Shown: piece after piece, positions 45,954 through 56,593 of the stretch | Layout: every line of letters starts with the position of its first letter | How positions within the stretch are numbered: the stretch's first letter is position 1 | From: Bog-473 sp963730785 | Lineage (GTDB): Bacteria; Actinomycetota; Acidimicrobiia; Acidimicrobiales; RAAP-2 | Direction of reading: 5' to 3' | Assembly (NCBI GenBank): GCA_963730785.1 | Contig: CAVSTF010000015.1 | Coordinates: forward strand, 372,001 to 436,000 | DNA: 64,000 nt | Made by a program: the position numbers and the translations under genes | The notes under the pieces: generated by a model | The model's database searches: none | Told to the model about the DNA's origin: nothing | Seen by the model: only the letters and a program-made list of their open reading frames with translations

Positions 45954-46964
45954 GTGTCGATAACCCCTCAAGCCCCAGACCGCAACCTGGCCATGGAGCT
46001 GGTCCGCACCACTGAAGCCGCCGCCATGGCCGCCAGCCGCTTTATGGGCCGGGGCGACAAATTGGGGGCCGACGGTGCCGCCGTGGAAGCCATGCGGGTC
46101 GTGCTGTCCTCGGTGCAGATGGACGGGATTGTCGTCATTGGTGAGGGCGAGAAGGACAACGCCCCGATGCTCTTCAACGGCGAGCTCATCGGCGACGGCT
46201 CACCGCCCCAGACCGACATCGCCGTCGACCCCATCGACGGCACCACGCTGACCGCCCTGGGTCGCGGCGGCGCCCTGGCCGTCATCGCCGTCTCCGAACG
46301 GGGCACGATGTTCGACCCCGGGCCCTGCGTCTACATGGAGAAGTTGGCCGTGGGACCACGAGCCAAGGGGGCCTGCGACATCCGCCGCACCCCGACCGAG
46401 AATCTGCACGCCCTGTCCGAAGCGCTGGGTCGCCCCGTGCGGGATCTGACCGCGGTCATCCTGGACCGGCCCCGGCATGAAGGCCTGATCACCGAAGTGC
46501 GCGCCTCGGGCGCCCGCATCCGGCTGATCACCGACGGCGACGTCGCCGGCGCCATCGCCACCGGTTGGCCGGGAGCCGGCACCGACATCCTCTTCGGGAT
46601 CGGGGGCACGCCCGAGGGTGTGTTGGCCGCCGCGGCGTTGAAGTGCATGGGTGGAGAGATCCAGGGACGTCTCTATCCTCGCAACGAAGAGGAGCGGTCG
46701 GCCGCCCTGGAAGCGGGCTACCAACTCGACGCCGTCCTCACCACCGATGATCTGGTGCAAGGTGACAACTGCTTCTTCGCCGCCACCGGCATCACCGATG
46801 GCGAACTATTGCAGGGCGTCCACTACCACGAGTTCGGCGCCACCACGCAGTCGTTGGTCATGCGATCGAAGTCGGGCACGCTGCGCAAGATCGACGCCAG
46901 CCACGCCCTGGGCAAGTTGGCGGAGTTCAGCTCAATTTCATTCGCTCTGAGCTGGCGACACTGA
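45954..46964 (+). CDS. glpX: GlpX, class II fructose-1,6-bisphosphatase
   Basis: 336 residues, intact, from GTG 45,954. Gluconeogenic enzyme converting fructose-1,6-bisphosphate to fructose-6-phosphate. Metal and phosphate motifs are clear: GIVVIGEGEKDNAPML, IAVDPIDGTTLTALGRGG, GDVAGAIATGWPGAGTD and GIGGTPEGVLAAAALKCMGG. It differs from class I enzymes and is the usual form in Actinobacteria. The last residues (SSISFALSWRH) overlap the 3' end of the convergent atpC by about 38 bp. It is divergent from murA. Confidence 0.94.
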   Translation: MSITPQAPDRNLAMELVRTTEAAAMAASRFMGRGDKLGADGAAVEAMRVVLSSVQMDGIVVIGEGEKDNAPMLFNGELIGDGSPPQTDIAVDPIDGTTLTALGRGGALAVIAVSERGTMFDPGPCVYMEKLAVGPRAKGACDIRRTPTENLHALSEALGRPVRDLTAVILDRPRHEGLITEVRASGARIRLITDGDVAGAIATGWPGAGTDILFGIGGTPEGVLAAAALKCMGGEIQGRLYPRNEEERSAALEAGYQLDAVLTTDDLVQGDNCFFAATGITDGELLQGVHYHEFGATTQSLVMRSKSGTLRKIDASHALGKLAEFSSISFALSWRH

Positions 46965-47457
46965 GTCGCAGCTCAGCGCGAGCCAAGGCCAGCTCAGCCT
47001 CCACCAGCTGAAGGTCAGCCGTCTCGGCGCCCTCGCCGGCGTCGGAGGCACTGCCCCGACCCGAACCGAGTTCGTTGATCCGCTGCTGTCGCCGCTTCCC
47101 TGGCCGCTTCGGCCCGGGGCACGTCGATCTCGCTCGGCCAGCTCGGCAATGCCGGCCAGCACGGTGACCCGGGTCGAGAGACCGGGCAGCGGCCCGTCGC
47201 CTTCGGCCAGGCCCTCGGCGGCACCCGGGCTGGTGTCGACCTGCACGAAGCCGCCGTGCACGGCCAGCCGCAGCCGAGGTGCCATCGGCCTGCTCCACCT
47301 TGACCAGGCAGGGCACCACGTCACCGACGAGCGGCGTGTGACCGTCGAGCACCGTCAGTGCGCCTTCCGACGTGGCCATGACCACGGCGGTGGCGCCCCC
47401 GGCCACAATGGACTGCTCGGGCGTGACGACCTCAAGCCCGAAGACGCCGTCGGCCAC
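46927..47457 (-). CDS. atpC: ATP synthase epsilon subunit (frameshifted)
   Basis: About 175 codons in two or three frames. It starts at GTG 47,457, whose G is shared with the atpD stop (TAGTG). The N-terminal beta-sandwich is clear: FGLEVVTPEQSIVAGGATAV and GALTVLDGHTPLVGDV. The frame changes near 47,280 give VHGGFVQVDTSPGAAEG and VTVLAGIAELAERD. The helical C-terminus (LQLVEAELALARAELRLSVA) returns to the first frame. The stop at 46,927 is provisional; another frame ends at 46,938. It regulates rotary catalysis. Last gene of the atp operon. Confidence 0.85.
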   Translation of the reverse strand: MADGVFGLEVVTPEQSIVAGGATAVVMATSEGALTVLDGHTPLVGDVVPCLVKVEQADGTSAAAGRARRLRAGRHQPGCRRGPGRRRRAAARSLDPGHRAGRHCRAGRARSTCPGPKRPGKRRQQRINELGSGRGSASDAGEGAETADLQLVEAELALARAELRLSVASSERMKLS

Positions 47458-48911
47458 TAGCCGGCCTCGTCCTGGAGCGTCTTGGCCTTGGCCAGCACCG
47501 ACTCCACGCCGCCGACGTTCAGGAACGCCTGCTCGGGCACGTTGTCGAGGTCACCGTTGACCAGCGCCTCGAACGACTCCACCGTCTCGTCGATGGGCAC
47601 GAAGATGCCGGGCACGCCGGTGAAGACCTCGGCCACGAAGAAGGGCTGCGACAGGAAGCGCTGGATCTTGCGGGCCCGGGTCACCGTCACCCGGTCCTCT
47701 TCCGACAGCTCGTCCATGCCCAGGATGGCGATGATGTCCTGGAGTTCCTTGTAGCGCTGCAGCACTTCCTGCACCCGGCGGGCCACGGCGTAGTGCCGCT
47801 CGCCCACGATCTCGGGCGCCAGGATGTTCGACGTCGAGGCCAGCGGGTCCACGGCCGGGTAGATGCCGAGGGCGGCGATCTGGCGGGACAGCTCGGTGGT
47901 GGCGTCGAGGTGGGTGAAGGTGGTGAACGGCGCCGGGTCGGTGTAGTCGTCGGCGGGCACGTACACGGCCTGCAGCGAGGTGATCGACTTGCCCTTGGTC
48001 GAGGTGATGCGCTCCTGGAGCTCGCCCATCTCGTCGGCCAGGGTGGGCTGGTAGCCCACGGCCGAAGGCATGCGGCCCAGCAGGGTCGACACCTCGGAAC
48101 CGGCCTGGACGAAGCGGAAGATGTTGTCCACGAAGAGCAGCACGTCCTGGTTCTGCACGTCACGGAAGTACTCGGCCATGGTCAGGGCGGCCAGGGCGAC
48201 GCGGAGGCGGACGCCCGGAGGCTCGTCCATCTGGCCGTAGACCAGGGCGGCCTTGTCGATGACGCCGGACTCCTGCATTTCCAGCCACATGTCGGTGCCC
48301 TCACGGGTGCGCTCGCCCACACCGGCGAACACCGACACACCACCGTGCTGCTGGGCGACCCGGTGGATCATCTCTTGGATGATGACGGTCTTGCCCACGC
48401 CGGCCCCGCCGAAGAGGCCGATCTTGCCACCCTGCACGTAGGGCTCGAGCAGGTCGATGACCTTGATTCCGGTCTCGAACATCTGGGCCCGGGGCTCCAG
48501 CTGGTCGAAGGCCGGGGCGCTGCGGTGGATCTCCCAGTAGTCGTCGACGCCTTCGATCGAGTCGGTGTCGAGCGGCTGGCCCAGCACGTTGAACACGTGG
48601 CCGAGCACGGCGTTGCCCACCGGGACGTGATGCCCCGGCCCAGGTTGCGCACCGGCGGCGCCCCGGACCAGGCCGTCGGTCTGCTGCATGCAGATGCAGC
48701 GCACCCGGCCGTCGCCGATCTGCTGGGCCACCTCGGCCGCCACGACGTGCTTGCTGCCGTCCAGGTCGATGGTGAACTCGACGGCGTGGTTGATCTCGGG
48801 CAGGGCGTGCGGTGGGAACTCCACGTCGATGACCGGTCCGGCGATGGCGACGACGCGGCCGTCCTCCAGCGTGCCCGCCGGGGCGGTGTCCTGCGTTGCG
48901 GTGGTGGTCAT
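47457..48911 (-). CDS. atpD: ATP synthase beta subunit
   Basis: 484 residues, the family length, from ATG 48,911 (MTTTATQDTAPAG). Catalytic subunit: Walker A FGGAGVGKTVIIQEM, VGERTREGTDMW, the Walker B region DVLLFVDNIFRFVQAGSE, and the DELSEED motif as LGMDELSEEDRVTV. Between about 48,660 and 48,625 a pair of compensating indels scrambles eight residues; the alternative frame there reads VRNLGRGI, the expected sequence. Otherwise intact. A much longer in-frame reading to 49,946 is created by breaks in atpG and is not real. The atpG stop lies five bases upstream. Confidence 0.95.
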   Translation of the reverse strand: MTTTATQDTAPAGTLEDGRVVAIAGPVIDVEFPPHALPEINHAVEFTIDLDGSKHVVAAEVAQQIGDGRVRCICMQQTDGLVRGAAGAQPGPGHHVPVGNAVLGHVFNVLGQPLDTDSIEGVDDYWEIHRSAPAFDQLEPRAQMFETGIKVIDLLEPYVQGGKIGLFGGAGVGKTVIIQEMIHRVAQQHGGVSVFAGVGERTREGTDMWLEMQESGVIDKAALVYGQMDEPPGVRLRVALAALTMAEYFRDVQNQDVLLFVDNIFRFVQAGSEVSTLLGRMPSAVGYQPTLADEMGELQERITSTKGKSITSLQAVYVPADDYTDPAPFTTFTHLDATTELSRQIAALGIYPAVDPLASTSNILAPEIVGERHYAVARRVQEVLQRYKELQDIIAILGMDELSEEDRVTVTRARKIQRFLSQPFFVAEVFTGVPGIFVPIDETVESFEALVNGDLDNVPEQAFLNVGGVESVLAKAKTLQDEAG

Positions 48912-48916
48912 TGTGG

Positions 48917-49837
48917 TCAAGCTCCCTTCGACTGGCGGAGCGCTTCGGCTCCGCCAACGATTTCCATGATCTCGGTGGTGATGGCGTCCTGACGGGCGCG
49001 GTTCATGACGCGGGTCAGGGTGCGGACAAGCTCGTCCGCGTTCTCGGTCGGCGGCGGCCATGGCCCGTTGCTGGGCCGTGAAGAAGGAGGCCGATCCCTC
49101 CAGCAGGGCGGCGAAGATCTCGGCCTCGGCGGCCCGGGGCGCCAGCTCGGCCAGCAGCTTCTCGGGCTCGGGCTCGAATTCGGTGTACCCGATGGCCGAC
49201 CGTGGCGTCGGCGGCAGTCCGTCTCGCTCGTCGTCGGCTTCGGGCAGCGGCAGCGGCAGCATCTGCAGCCGTCTCCACCTGCTGGGTGCCGGCCGAAATG
49301 AAGCGGGTCGACACCAGAAGCACCACGTCCACCTCGCCGGCCACGAACGGGGCGGCCACGGCGGCGGCGATGTCGCGGGCGTCGGAGAACTCGGGCCGGT
49401 CGGCGATGCCGGCGAAGGAGCGGGTCGATCTCGATGCCGCGGTAGCGGAAGTACGACGGGGCCTTCTTGCCCACCGTCCACACGGTCACCTCGGCGCCGT
49501 CGCGGGTGTGCTCGGCCACCAGGCGCTCGGTGGCCCGCAGCGACGCCCGAGTTGTAGGAGCCGGCCAGGCCGCGGTCGCCCACGATGGCCAGGATGCCCA
49601 CCCGCTGCGGGCGACTCGGGCGTGCCCAGCAGCTTCTTGGCCGCGGCCGGGTCGCGCCGCCGCCGTGACGCGCAGGATCCGCTCCATGCCGTCGCGGTAG
49701 GGCCGGTTGGCGGCGATGCGCGCCTGGGCGCGCACGATGCGCGAGGCGGCGATCAGCTCCATCGCCTTGGTGATCTTCCTGGTGGACTGCACGCTGCGGA
49801 TACGACGCCGCAGGACGCGCTCTTGGCCTCCGGCCAT
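48917..49837 (-). CDS. atpG: ATP synthase gamma subunit (heavily frameshifted)
   Basis: About 306 codons. The ends are in one frame: the N-terminus MAGGQERVLRRRIRSVQSTRKITKAMELIAASR (positions 1-33) is diagnostic, as is the C-terminus LVRTLTRVMNRARQDAITTEIMEIVGGAEAL. The middle is scattered over other frames: VGILAIVGDRGLAGSYNSGV, GAEVTVWTVGKKAPSYFRYRG, EVDVVLLVSTRFISAGTQQVE and PRAAEAEIFAALLEGSASFF. I count at least five frame changes. It is the central rotor stalk. The start is four bases after the atpA stop. Confidence 0.9.
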   Translation of the reverse strand: MAGGQERVLRRRIRSVQSTRKITKAMELIAASRIVRAQARIAANRPYRDGMERILRVTAAARPGRGQEAAGHARVARSGWASWPSWATAAWPAPTTRASLRATERLVAEHTRDGAEVTVWTVGKKAPSYFRYRGIEIDPLLRRHRRPARVLRRPRHRRRRGRPVRGRRGGRGASGVDPLHFGRHPAGGDGCRCCRCRCPKPTTSETDCRRRHGRPSGTPNSSPSPRSCWPSWRPGPPRPRSSPPCWRDRPPSSRPSNGPWPPPTENADELVRTLTRVMNRARQDAITTEIMEIVGGAEALRQSKGA

Positions 49838-49840
49838 GGG

Positions 49841-51369
<1,529 letters not shown>

Positions 51370-51370
<1 letters not shown>

Positions 51371-52331
51371 CAACCTGCTCCCTCTGTCTGTGTCGTCGTT
51401 CCCCTCGGCCGCGATGCTGCGGCGTGAAACCCACTGTCCTCCCACCCTCCGGGCATGAGGTGCTCCCGCAAGGCGTCGATCCTTCCTCGTGCGCTGGCAT
51501 CCACCTGGAGGTCGCCGATCTGGATCACGGCGCCGCTCAGCAGCCGCTCGTCAATGACCACCTGCAGCTCGACCGGTGCGCCGGCCAGCGCGGCCAGGGA
51601 CTCGGACAGCGTCGCCTGCTGGCCGTCTTCGATCGGTGCGGCCGAACGCACCCGGGCGATGCGCCAGCCGCGGGCCCGGGCTGTCTGCTCGACCAGCCAG
51701 TCCAGCGTGCCCACAATGTCGCGGGAACGCCCGCCGGCAATGGCGTAGCGCACCAGCGCCACGGTGCCCGGCATCCACCTTGCCCTCGAGCAGCTGGGTC
51801 ACCAGGCCCTGGCGGGCCGACACATCGAGGTCGCGGTCGACCAGCGCCGCGCGCAGGCCGGCGTCGACGGCCACGATCCGGGCGAAGCGGAAGAGGTCGT
51901 CCTCGATGCGACTCGAGCTCGGCGGTGCAGCTGTCTTCCATGATGGCGGTGGCGAAGCCGCCCACCCGGGCCCGAGACTCCATCAGGCTCAGCGGACGGC
52001 TCGTTCGTAGTCCTGCCCTTCGGCGGCATGCCGGGCCCGGGTGGCCACCCAGCCCAGGGCGGCCGGCACGTCGGGGGCCCGGACCGCGGAGGCGGCGAAG
52101 GCGGCCAGCCGGCGGGCCGGCTCGGACACCTTGCCGTCCAGCAGGTCGAGCATGACGGCCCGGCGGGCCGGGCCGCGCACGGTGGTGTCGGTCAGGGCCG
52201 AGCTGCAGCGCGACGTTGGCCAGCACCAGCTGCTCGACCGACTCGAGGTCGCCGGCCAGGCCGCGCGAGTGCCGTCGCGAACCGGCGGACTCGATGACCG
52301 CCGCGGTGTACCCCTGCAAGGTCGGGTTCAC
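51370..52331 (-). CDS. atpH: ATP synthase delta subunit, long two-part actinobacterial form (heavily frameshifted)
   Basis: About 320 codons, against about 180 in most bacteria. GTG at 52,331 overlaps the preceding b-subunit stop (GTGA). The first part reads NPTLQGYTAAVIESAG, DLESVEQLVLANVALQ, ARRAVMLDLLDGKVSEPARR and WVATRARHAAEGQDYERAV, an OSCP-like helical domain. The second repeats that theme: LMESRARVGGFATAIM, IVAVDAGLRAALVDRD, RQGLVTQLLEGKVDA and LVRYAIAGGRSRDIVGTLDWL. It ends with the beta-rich ERLLSGAVIQIGDLQVDAS. Duplicated N-domains are seen in Streptomyces delta and in the mycobacterial b-delta fusion. It connects the stator stalk to alpha3beta3. At least five breaks are needed to read it. 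Confidence 0.85.
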
Positions 52332-52841
52332 GAGCGGGCCCCGGAACTGGCGGCCGCCCCGCCGGTGGCGTCGGACGCGCAGGGCGCTGACCGCTTCCTC
52401 AATGAGGTCGTGGTGCGCCTCGGCGCTGACCTCACGGCTGATCACGTTCTCGACCAGGTCCATGACGACCTGGCCCAGACGGTTCGCCGCTTCCTCGACG
52501 GCCCGCTGGCGGGCCAGGGCCACCTCGACCTCGGCGCCCCCGACAATGCGGTCGTACTCCGACTGGCCCCGGGCCTGGGCGCCGGTGCGCACCGCCTCGG
52601 CGGTCCGGTCGGCCTGGGCCAGGATCTCCTGCGCCGTCCGACGGGCTTCCTCCAGCTTGGCGTGGCGCTCGTCGTCCGACTGCGGCGGCGTCGGCCGCCG
52701 CCTTGTCGGCCGCTTCGAGCGAGGCGCGGATCTTCTCCTGCGTCTTCTCCATGCATCGCCTTGACGGCGGGACAGGCCTTCCTCCCGATGAAGAAGATCA
52801 GGACGATGAAGACGATCGAGCTCAATGATGAAGTTCTTCAT
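52328..52841 (-). CDS. ATP synthase second b-type subunit (b'), frameshifted
   Basis: About 170 codons from ATG 52,841. A short membrane anchor, MKNFII then SSIVFIVLIFFIGRK after repairing one extra base near 52,823, leads into a long charged helix: EKTQEKIRASLEAADKAA, KLEEARRTAQEILAQADRTA, RGQSEYDRIVGGAEVEVALA. The end, ISREVSAEAHHDLIEEAVSALR, is clearly paralogous to the end of the preceding gene. The stop TGA (52,328-52,330) is reached after a one-base correction near 52,370. It sits between a normal b subunit and delta, the same order as mycobacterial b then b-delta, but unfused. It overlaps the first b gene by 20 bp and delta by four. Confidence 0.82.
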
Positions 52842-53369
52842 CGAGCCGAGCTGCCGGAGCCGCCGTGGCGTCGGCCCGCAGGGCACTGACCGCTTCTGCA
52901 ATCAGGTCCTGATGGGTGTCGACACTGACCTTTCGCCCGACGACCCGCTCGACCACATCCATGGCCATCTCACCCACGCGGTTGGCGGCTTCGTCGACGC
53001 GCGTGCTGACGGGCCAGGGCGACCTCGGCCTCGGCACTGCCCACGATGCGCTCGTACTCCGCCTGGCCCCGGGTCTGGAAGTCGACCCGCACCGCCTCGG
53101 CGCTCCGGTTGGCCTCGGCCACGACCTCGCGGGCCGACTGCCGCGCCGTCTCGAGCACGGCCCGGCGCTCGTCGTCAGCCGCCACGGCGTCGGCCCGCGC
53201 CTGATCGGCGGCGTCGAGCGAGGCCCGGATCCGATCCTGGCGCTCGGCCAGCGCCGCCGTGACCGGCGGGATGATCTTCTTCCCCATGATGACGACCAGC
53301 ACGACGAAGATGATGAGTTCGACGAAGAAGGTCGCCGTTGGGGAGAAGGAAGATGCCTGCTGTAGTCAT
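52822..53369 (-). CDS. atpF: ATP synthase b subunit (frameshifted)
   Basis: About 182 codons from ATG 53,369. The N-terminus MTTAGIFLLPNGD leads, after an indel, into the standard anchor (FFVELIIF-like) and VVIMGKKIIPPVTAALAERQ. The stalk helix contains RIRASLDAADQARADAVAAD, RAVLETARQSAREVVAEANR and RGQAEYERIVGSAEAEVALA. Another break near 53,010 leads to RVDEAANRVGEMAMDVVERVV and DTHQDLIAEAVSALRADAT. Together with b' it forms the peripheral stator. The 3' end overlaps the b' start. Confidence 0.87.
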
Positions 53370-53451
53370 AGATGCTCTCGGTCTGTTGTCTCTGTTGTCT
53401 CTGCCCGGCACGTTGAGGGTCGACGTCGGCTCGCTCCAGTGCAACAAGGGC

Positions 53452-53724
53452 CTACTTGACGCTCTTGGCGGCGAAGACGTAGACGAACACAACCATGAAC
53501 AGCAGGTTGATGAAGTACATGGCCTCCACCAGACCCACGGTCAGGAAGAAGTACTGACGAGCCTTGGCCTCGATCTCAGGCTGCCGGGCGATGGCGGCGA
53601 TGGTCTGCGAACCGGCCAGGCCGTCACCGACGGCAGCGCCGATGGCTCCGCCGCCCAGGGCCAATCCGCCACCAACCAGTGCGCCGGCGATACGGATTGA
53701 GCTTTCTACTGTGTCTGCTGCCAT
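53452..53724 (-). CDS. atpE: ATP synthase c subunit
   Basis: 90 residues, intact. Two transmembrane helices: IRIAGALVGGGLALGGGAIG with the glycine-rich helix-packing pattern, a polar loop ARQPEIEAKARQ, and FFLTVGLVEAMYFINLLFMV with the proton-carrying Glu in VEAMYF. It lacks the second-helix ligands QxxT-type of Na+ enzymes as far as visible, so H+ coupling is likely. AAAGGAG eight bases before ATG 53,724 is a strong ribosome site, in line with the need for many copies in the ring. Confidence 0.96.
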   Translation of the reverse strand: MAADTVESSIRIAGALVGGGLALGGGAIGAAVGDGLAGSQTIAAIARQPEIEAKARQYFFLTVGLVEAMYFINLLFMVVFVYVFAAKSVK

Positions 53725-53787
53725 GTTACCTCTCCTTTGTCGAGAACTACTGAGAACGTGTGGTGTGGCGACTGCGGTATTGAAGGA

Positions 53788-54514
53788 CTAATGCTCGTCC
53801 GTGCTCATGCCCATGCCCAGATACATGATGGTGAGTAGGGCGAAGATGAACGCCTGAATGGCCCCGATGAACAGTTCGTCGAAGGGCTTCCAGACGACGA
53901 GACCGATCCACGACAGGTAGGGCGGGATCAAGGTGACGATCACCGAGATCATCAACACGCCCGAGAAGATGTTCCCGAAAAGTCGGAAGGTCATGGTGAT
54001 CGGCTTGGTGATCTCCTCAATGACGTTGATCGGGGCCAAGAACGGGTAGGGCGTGAAGTAGTGCTTGACGTAGCCCTTGAAGCCGCGGGCCCGGATTGAG
54101 TTGAAGTGCACCAGTGCGATGACGGTGATCGCCATGGCCAGCGGCAGATTCACGTCGACTGGTCGGCGGCGGCAGCCACCCCGGGTCCCCACTCGGGATG
54201 AAGGCAATCCAGTTGCAGATCAGGATGAAGACGCCGACGGCGACGCCCAGGCCGACGAAGCGCTTGCCCTGCGGCCCGATGGCCGAGTCGGCCAGGTCGG
54301 CCACCTGCTCGGTGATGGTCTCCCAGAAGAGCTGCAGCTTGCCGGGCACGCCTGACGTGACGTTGCGCACCATGGCGAAGCCCAGGATGAGCACAATGAT
54401 GGCCGCCGCGGCCGTCGTCCAGACGATGTCCAGGTCGATGGTGAGCCCGGCCACGTGGATCACGCCTCGGTGGTCCCCGATGGTGATGTTGCCGCCGGCG
54501 AGGAGATTGATCAC
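53788..54514 (-). CDS. atpB: ATP synthase a subunit (one frameshift)
   Basis: About 242 codons from GTG 54,514, overlapping the AtpI-like stop (GTGA). The first frame has VWTTAAAAIIVLILGFAMV, QLFWETITEQVADLADSAIG and VFILICNWIAFIPS. After a break near 54,150 come DVNLPLAMAITVIALVHFNS, GYVKHYFTPYPFLAPINVIE and the essential Arg in MTFRLFGNIFSG. The last helix is FIGAIQAFIFALLTIMYLGM. This is the static half of the proton path. Confidence 0.93.
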
Positions 54515-54925
54515 TGGATTCCCTGACTGACGAGCACGCGACCGACGTTGGCCACGAAGAGGAGTTGAAAGATGACCAGTCCGATCACGGTGCCGATGCC
54601 GAGCGGTCCGTCGAGGAACAACAGCCCGATGGCAATCACGGTGATGACGCCGAGGCGGGTGACGCTCTTGGTGCCCATGGCCCGGCGCAGGACCTTCTTA
54701 TCGGTGGAGCCCTTCGTCTGCACCTTGGCCACCCCGGCATCGAGGAAGCGCAAGTTGACGATGGCCATGCCCAGCCCGAGGGCGATGCCCAGTCCGGCCC
54801 ACGGCTGCGAGAACAAGAAGGCGATCACCATCGCGCCCGGCGCCCACAATGATGGCCGACACGGTGGTGCGGCGCAGCACCTTGGCCAGGGCCGAGCCCT
54901 CAAGGTCCGACAGCCCGGCCATCAT
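54511..54925 (-). CDS. AtpI-like membrane protein (one frameshift)
   Basis: About 137 codons. The first frame begins MAGLSDLEGSALAKVLRRTT, an amphipathic start. After a break near 54,850 come hydrophobic segments MVIAFLFSQPWAGLGIALGL, a charged loop KKVLRRAMGTKSVTRLG, VITVIAIGLLFLDG and VIGLVIFQLLFVANVGRVL. Size, four helices and position before atpB fit the ATP synthase I-subunit group, which assists c-ring assembly or Mg2+ handling. The sequence is weakly conserved in that group, so the name rests mainly on position. Confidence 0.7.
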
Positions 54926-54956
54926 GCCGGGACCGGCCCGACCGGGAGCACAACCC

Positions 54957-55194
54957 CTACAGGTACTCGCGAATCTGACTGATCACAAAGAAGACGGCGG
55001 CCGTCACTCCCAGCGCCAGCCCGACCAGCAACAGGATGGGTGAGGTGTGCCAGGCGCTGTCCGCCCAGATGCCCAGCCCGACGCCGATGGCCACGCACAC
55101 CGCCGCCGACAGGCCCATGCCCAAGAAGGCCGCGGCCCCGGGCAACGGTTTGGGTTCGGAGGGGTGCTCGCTGAGGCGCTGACGGATCCGTCAC
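54957..55194 (-). CDS. AtpZ-like small membrane protein (one frameshift)
   Basis: About 78 codons. Two hydrophobic helices, FLGMGLSAAVCVAIGVGLGI and PILLLVGLALGVTAAVFFVI, are joined by WADSAWHTS, the short charged hairpin loop typical of AtpZ/AtpI-type partners of F-ATPases. The end is SQIREYL. GTG at 55,194 (TDPSA) requires one base correction near 55,175 to join a hydrophilic N-terminus SEHPSEPKPLPGA. First gene of the atp operon. AtpZ with AtpI is proposed to carry Mg2+ or Ca2+ for the synthase. Confidence 0.75.
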
Positions 55195-55390
55195 CGGACC
55201 GGGCGCGCCCAATGACGCTTACTTGACCACGCACGCGACTGCTTCCCTATTACGCGGTGCGTGGCGAGCAGGAGTCCGTCGTCCGAATGGCCCGCGAAGG
55301 GGCACTCAGGCGAGGCGAGGTGGACGGGGTACACAGGCCTCATCTTCGCATCTGGGTCGGCTTCGCGTCCAAACGGTAATTCACGACATC

Positions 55391-56589
55391 TTAAGAAAAG
55401 GGGACGACGTCGGCCCCCAGGTTGGTCCCAGTTTCACCATGGCCGGTGTCCACCTCGTCGGCCTCGTCTTCGGCGTCCCCGTTGCCCTTGCGCAAGCCCG
55501 GGTGGAACAGGGTGTACAGGCCGGCGCCGAGGGCGGCCGCCCCCAACGGGATGACGGCGTTGACCTGGTGCACGAAGAGGGGGAAGAGCAAAAAGCCCGA
55601 CAAAATGGCCGTCCAGGTCCACAGGATCACCACCGTGCGCCGGGGGCCGTGGCCCAGCCGCAACAGCCGGTGATGGATGTGCTTCTTGTCCGGGGTGTGG
55701 AAGCTCTGGCCCTTGGCCGTGCGCCGGATGAAGGCAAAGGCCATGTCGATGATGGGCACCCCCAGAATGAAGAAGGGGATGAAGAGCGGGGCGAAGAAGA
55801 AGAAGGTCACGCCGGAGACCGGCCCGGTGGTGGGCACCCGGCCCCCGATCACCATGGTCGAGGCCGCCATGAGGACGCCCAGGAGCAGCGCCCCGGCGTC
55901 GCCCATGAAGATGCGGGCCGGACTGAAGTTGAAGGGCAGGAAGCCCAGGCAGATCCCGCAGGCGATCACCGCCACCAGCGGGCCCAGGTTGTTGCTGGGC
56001 AGGAGCCCGAGGCCCATCAGCCGGATGCCGTAGACGGCCAGGGCACCGGCGCCGATGGCCACCACGCCGGCGGCCAGGCCATCGAGCCCGTCAATGAAGT
56101 TGATGGCGTTGGTCAGGGCGATGACCCAGGCCGCCGTGATCAGCGGCAGCACGCCCGGGGACAGCACGATGAACCCGGCCAGCGGGCAGCTTGAACTGGT
56201 ACATGGTGACGCCCATGAAGTACAGGATGCTGGCCGCCAGGACCTGGCCCGACATCTTGGCCGGGGCCGACATGTCCCGGACATCGTCGATGAGGCCCGA
56301 CGGCGAAAATGGCGCCGGCGGCCAGCACCACGCCCGAGCGCCTCGCCCGACTGGGTGAAGATCGGCCGCAGGGACGGGCGTGGCCGCCGCCGCCAGCATG
56401 GCGACGAGGAAGCCCACGAACATGGAGGCGCCGCCGCCGTAGGGGATCGGCTTCTTGTGGATTTTGCGCTCGCCGGGCATGGCCACGTAGCCCACCCGTA
56501 GCCGAGAGCCGCCGGGCCGGGATGGTCAGGGCCGCCGTCGCCCCGGCGGCGATGCACAGCACCAGCACGTACCAGCCGAGGTCCGGCAC
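55391..56589 (-). CDS. wecA: WecA/TagO-type undecaprenyl-phosphate GlcNAc-1-phosphate transferase (frameshifted)
   Basis: About 398 codons, eleven hydrophobic segments. It starts at GTG 56,589 (PDLGWYVLVLCIAAGATAAL), five bases after the glyA stop. Other frames supply KIHKKPIPYGGGASMF and GLIDDVRDMSAPAKM (first Asp-rich site). From about 56,160 a single frame carries TNAINFIDGLDGLAAGVVAI, PARIFMGDAGALLLG and DKKHIHHRLLRLGHGPRR, the HIHH loop of WecA-type enzymes. It transfers GlcNAc-1-P to undecaprenyl phosphate, starting cell-wall polymers such as arabinogalactan linkage or teichoic-type glycans. The location upstream of the atp operon matches rfe in mycobacteria. Confidence 0.9.
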
Positions 56590-56593
56590 TGCC

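Noticed and set aside
51537..52901. 454-codon frame suggesting a b-delta fusion as in mycobacteria
   Set aside because: The frame runs through garbled sequence. After one-base repairs the b' gene ends at TGA 52,328-52,330 overlapping the delta GTG, so I call two genes. Clean sequence could overturn this.
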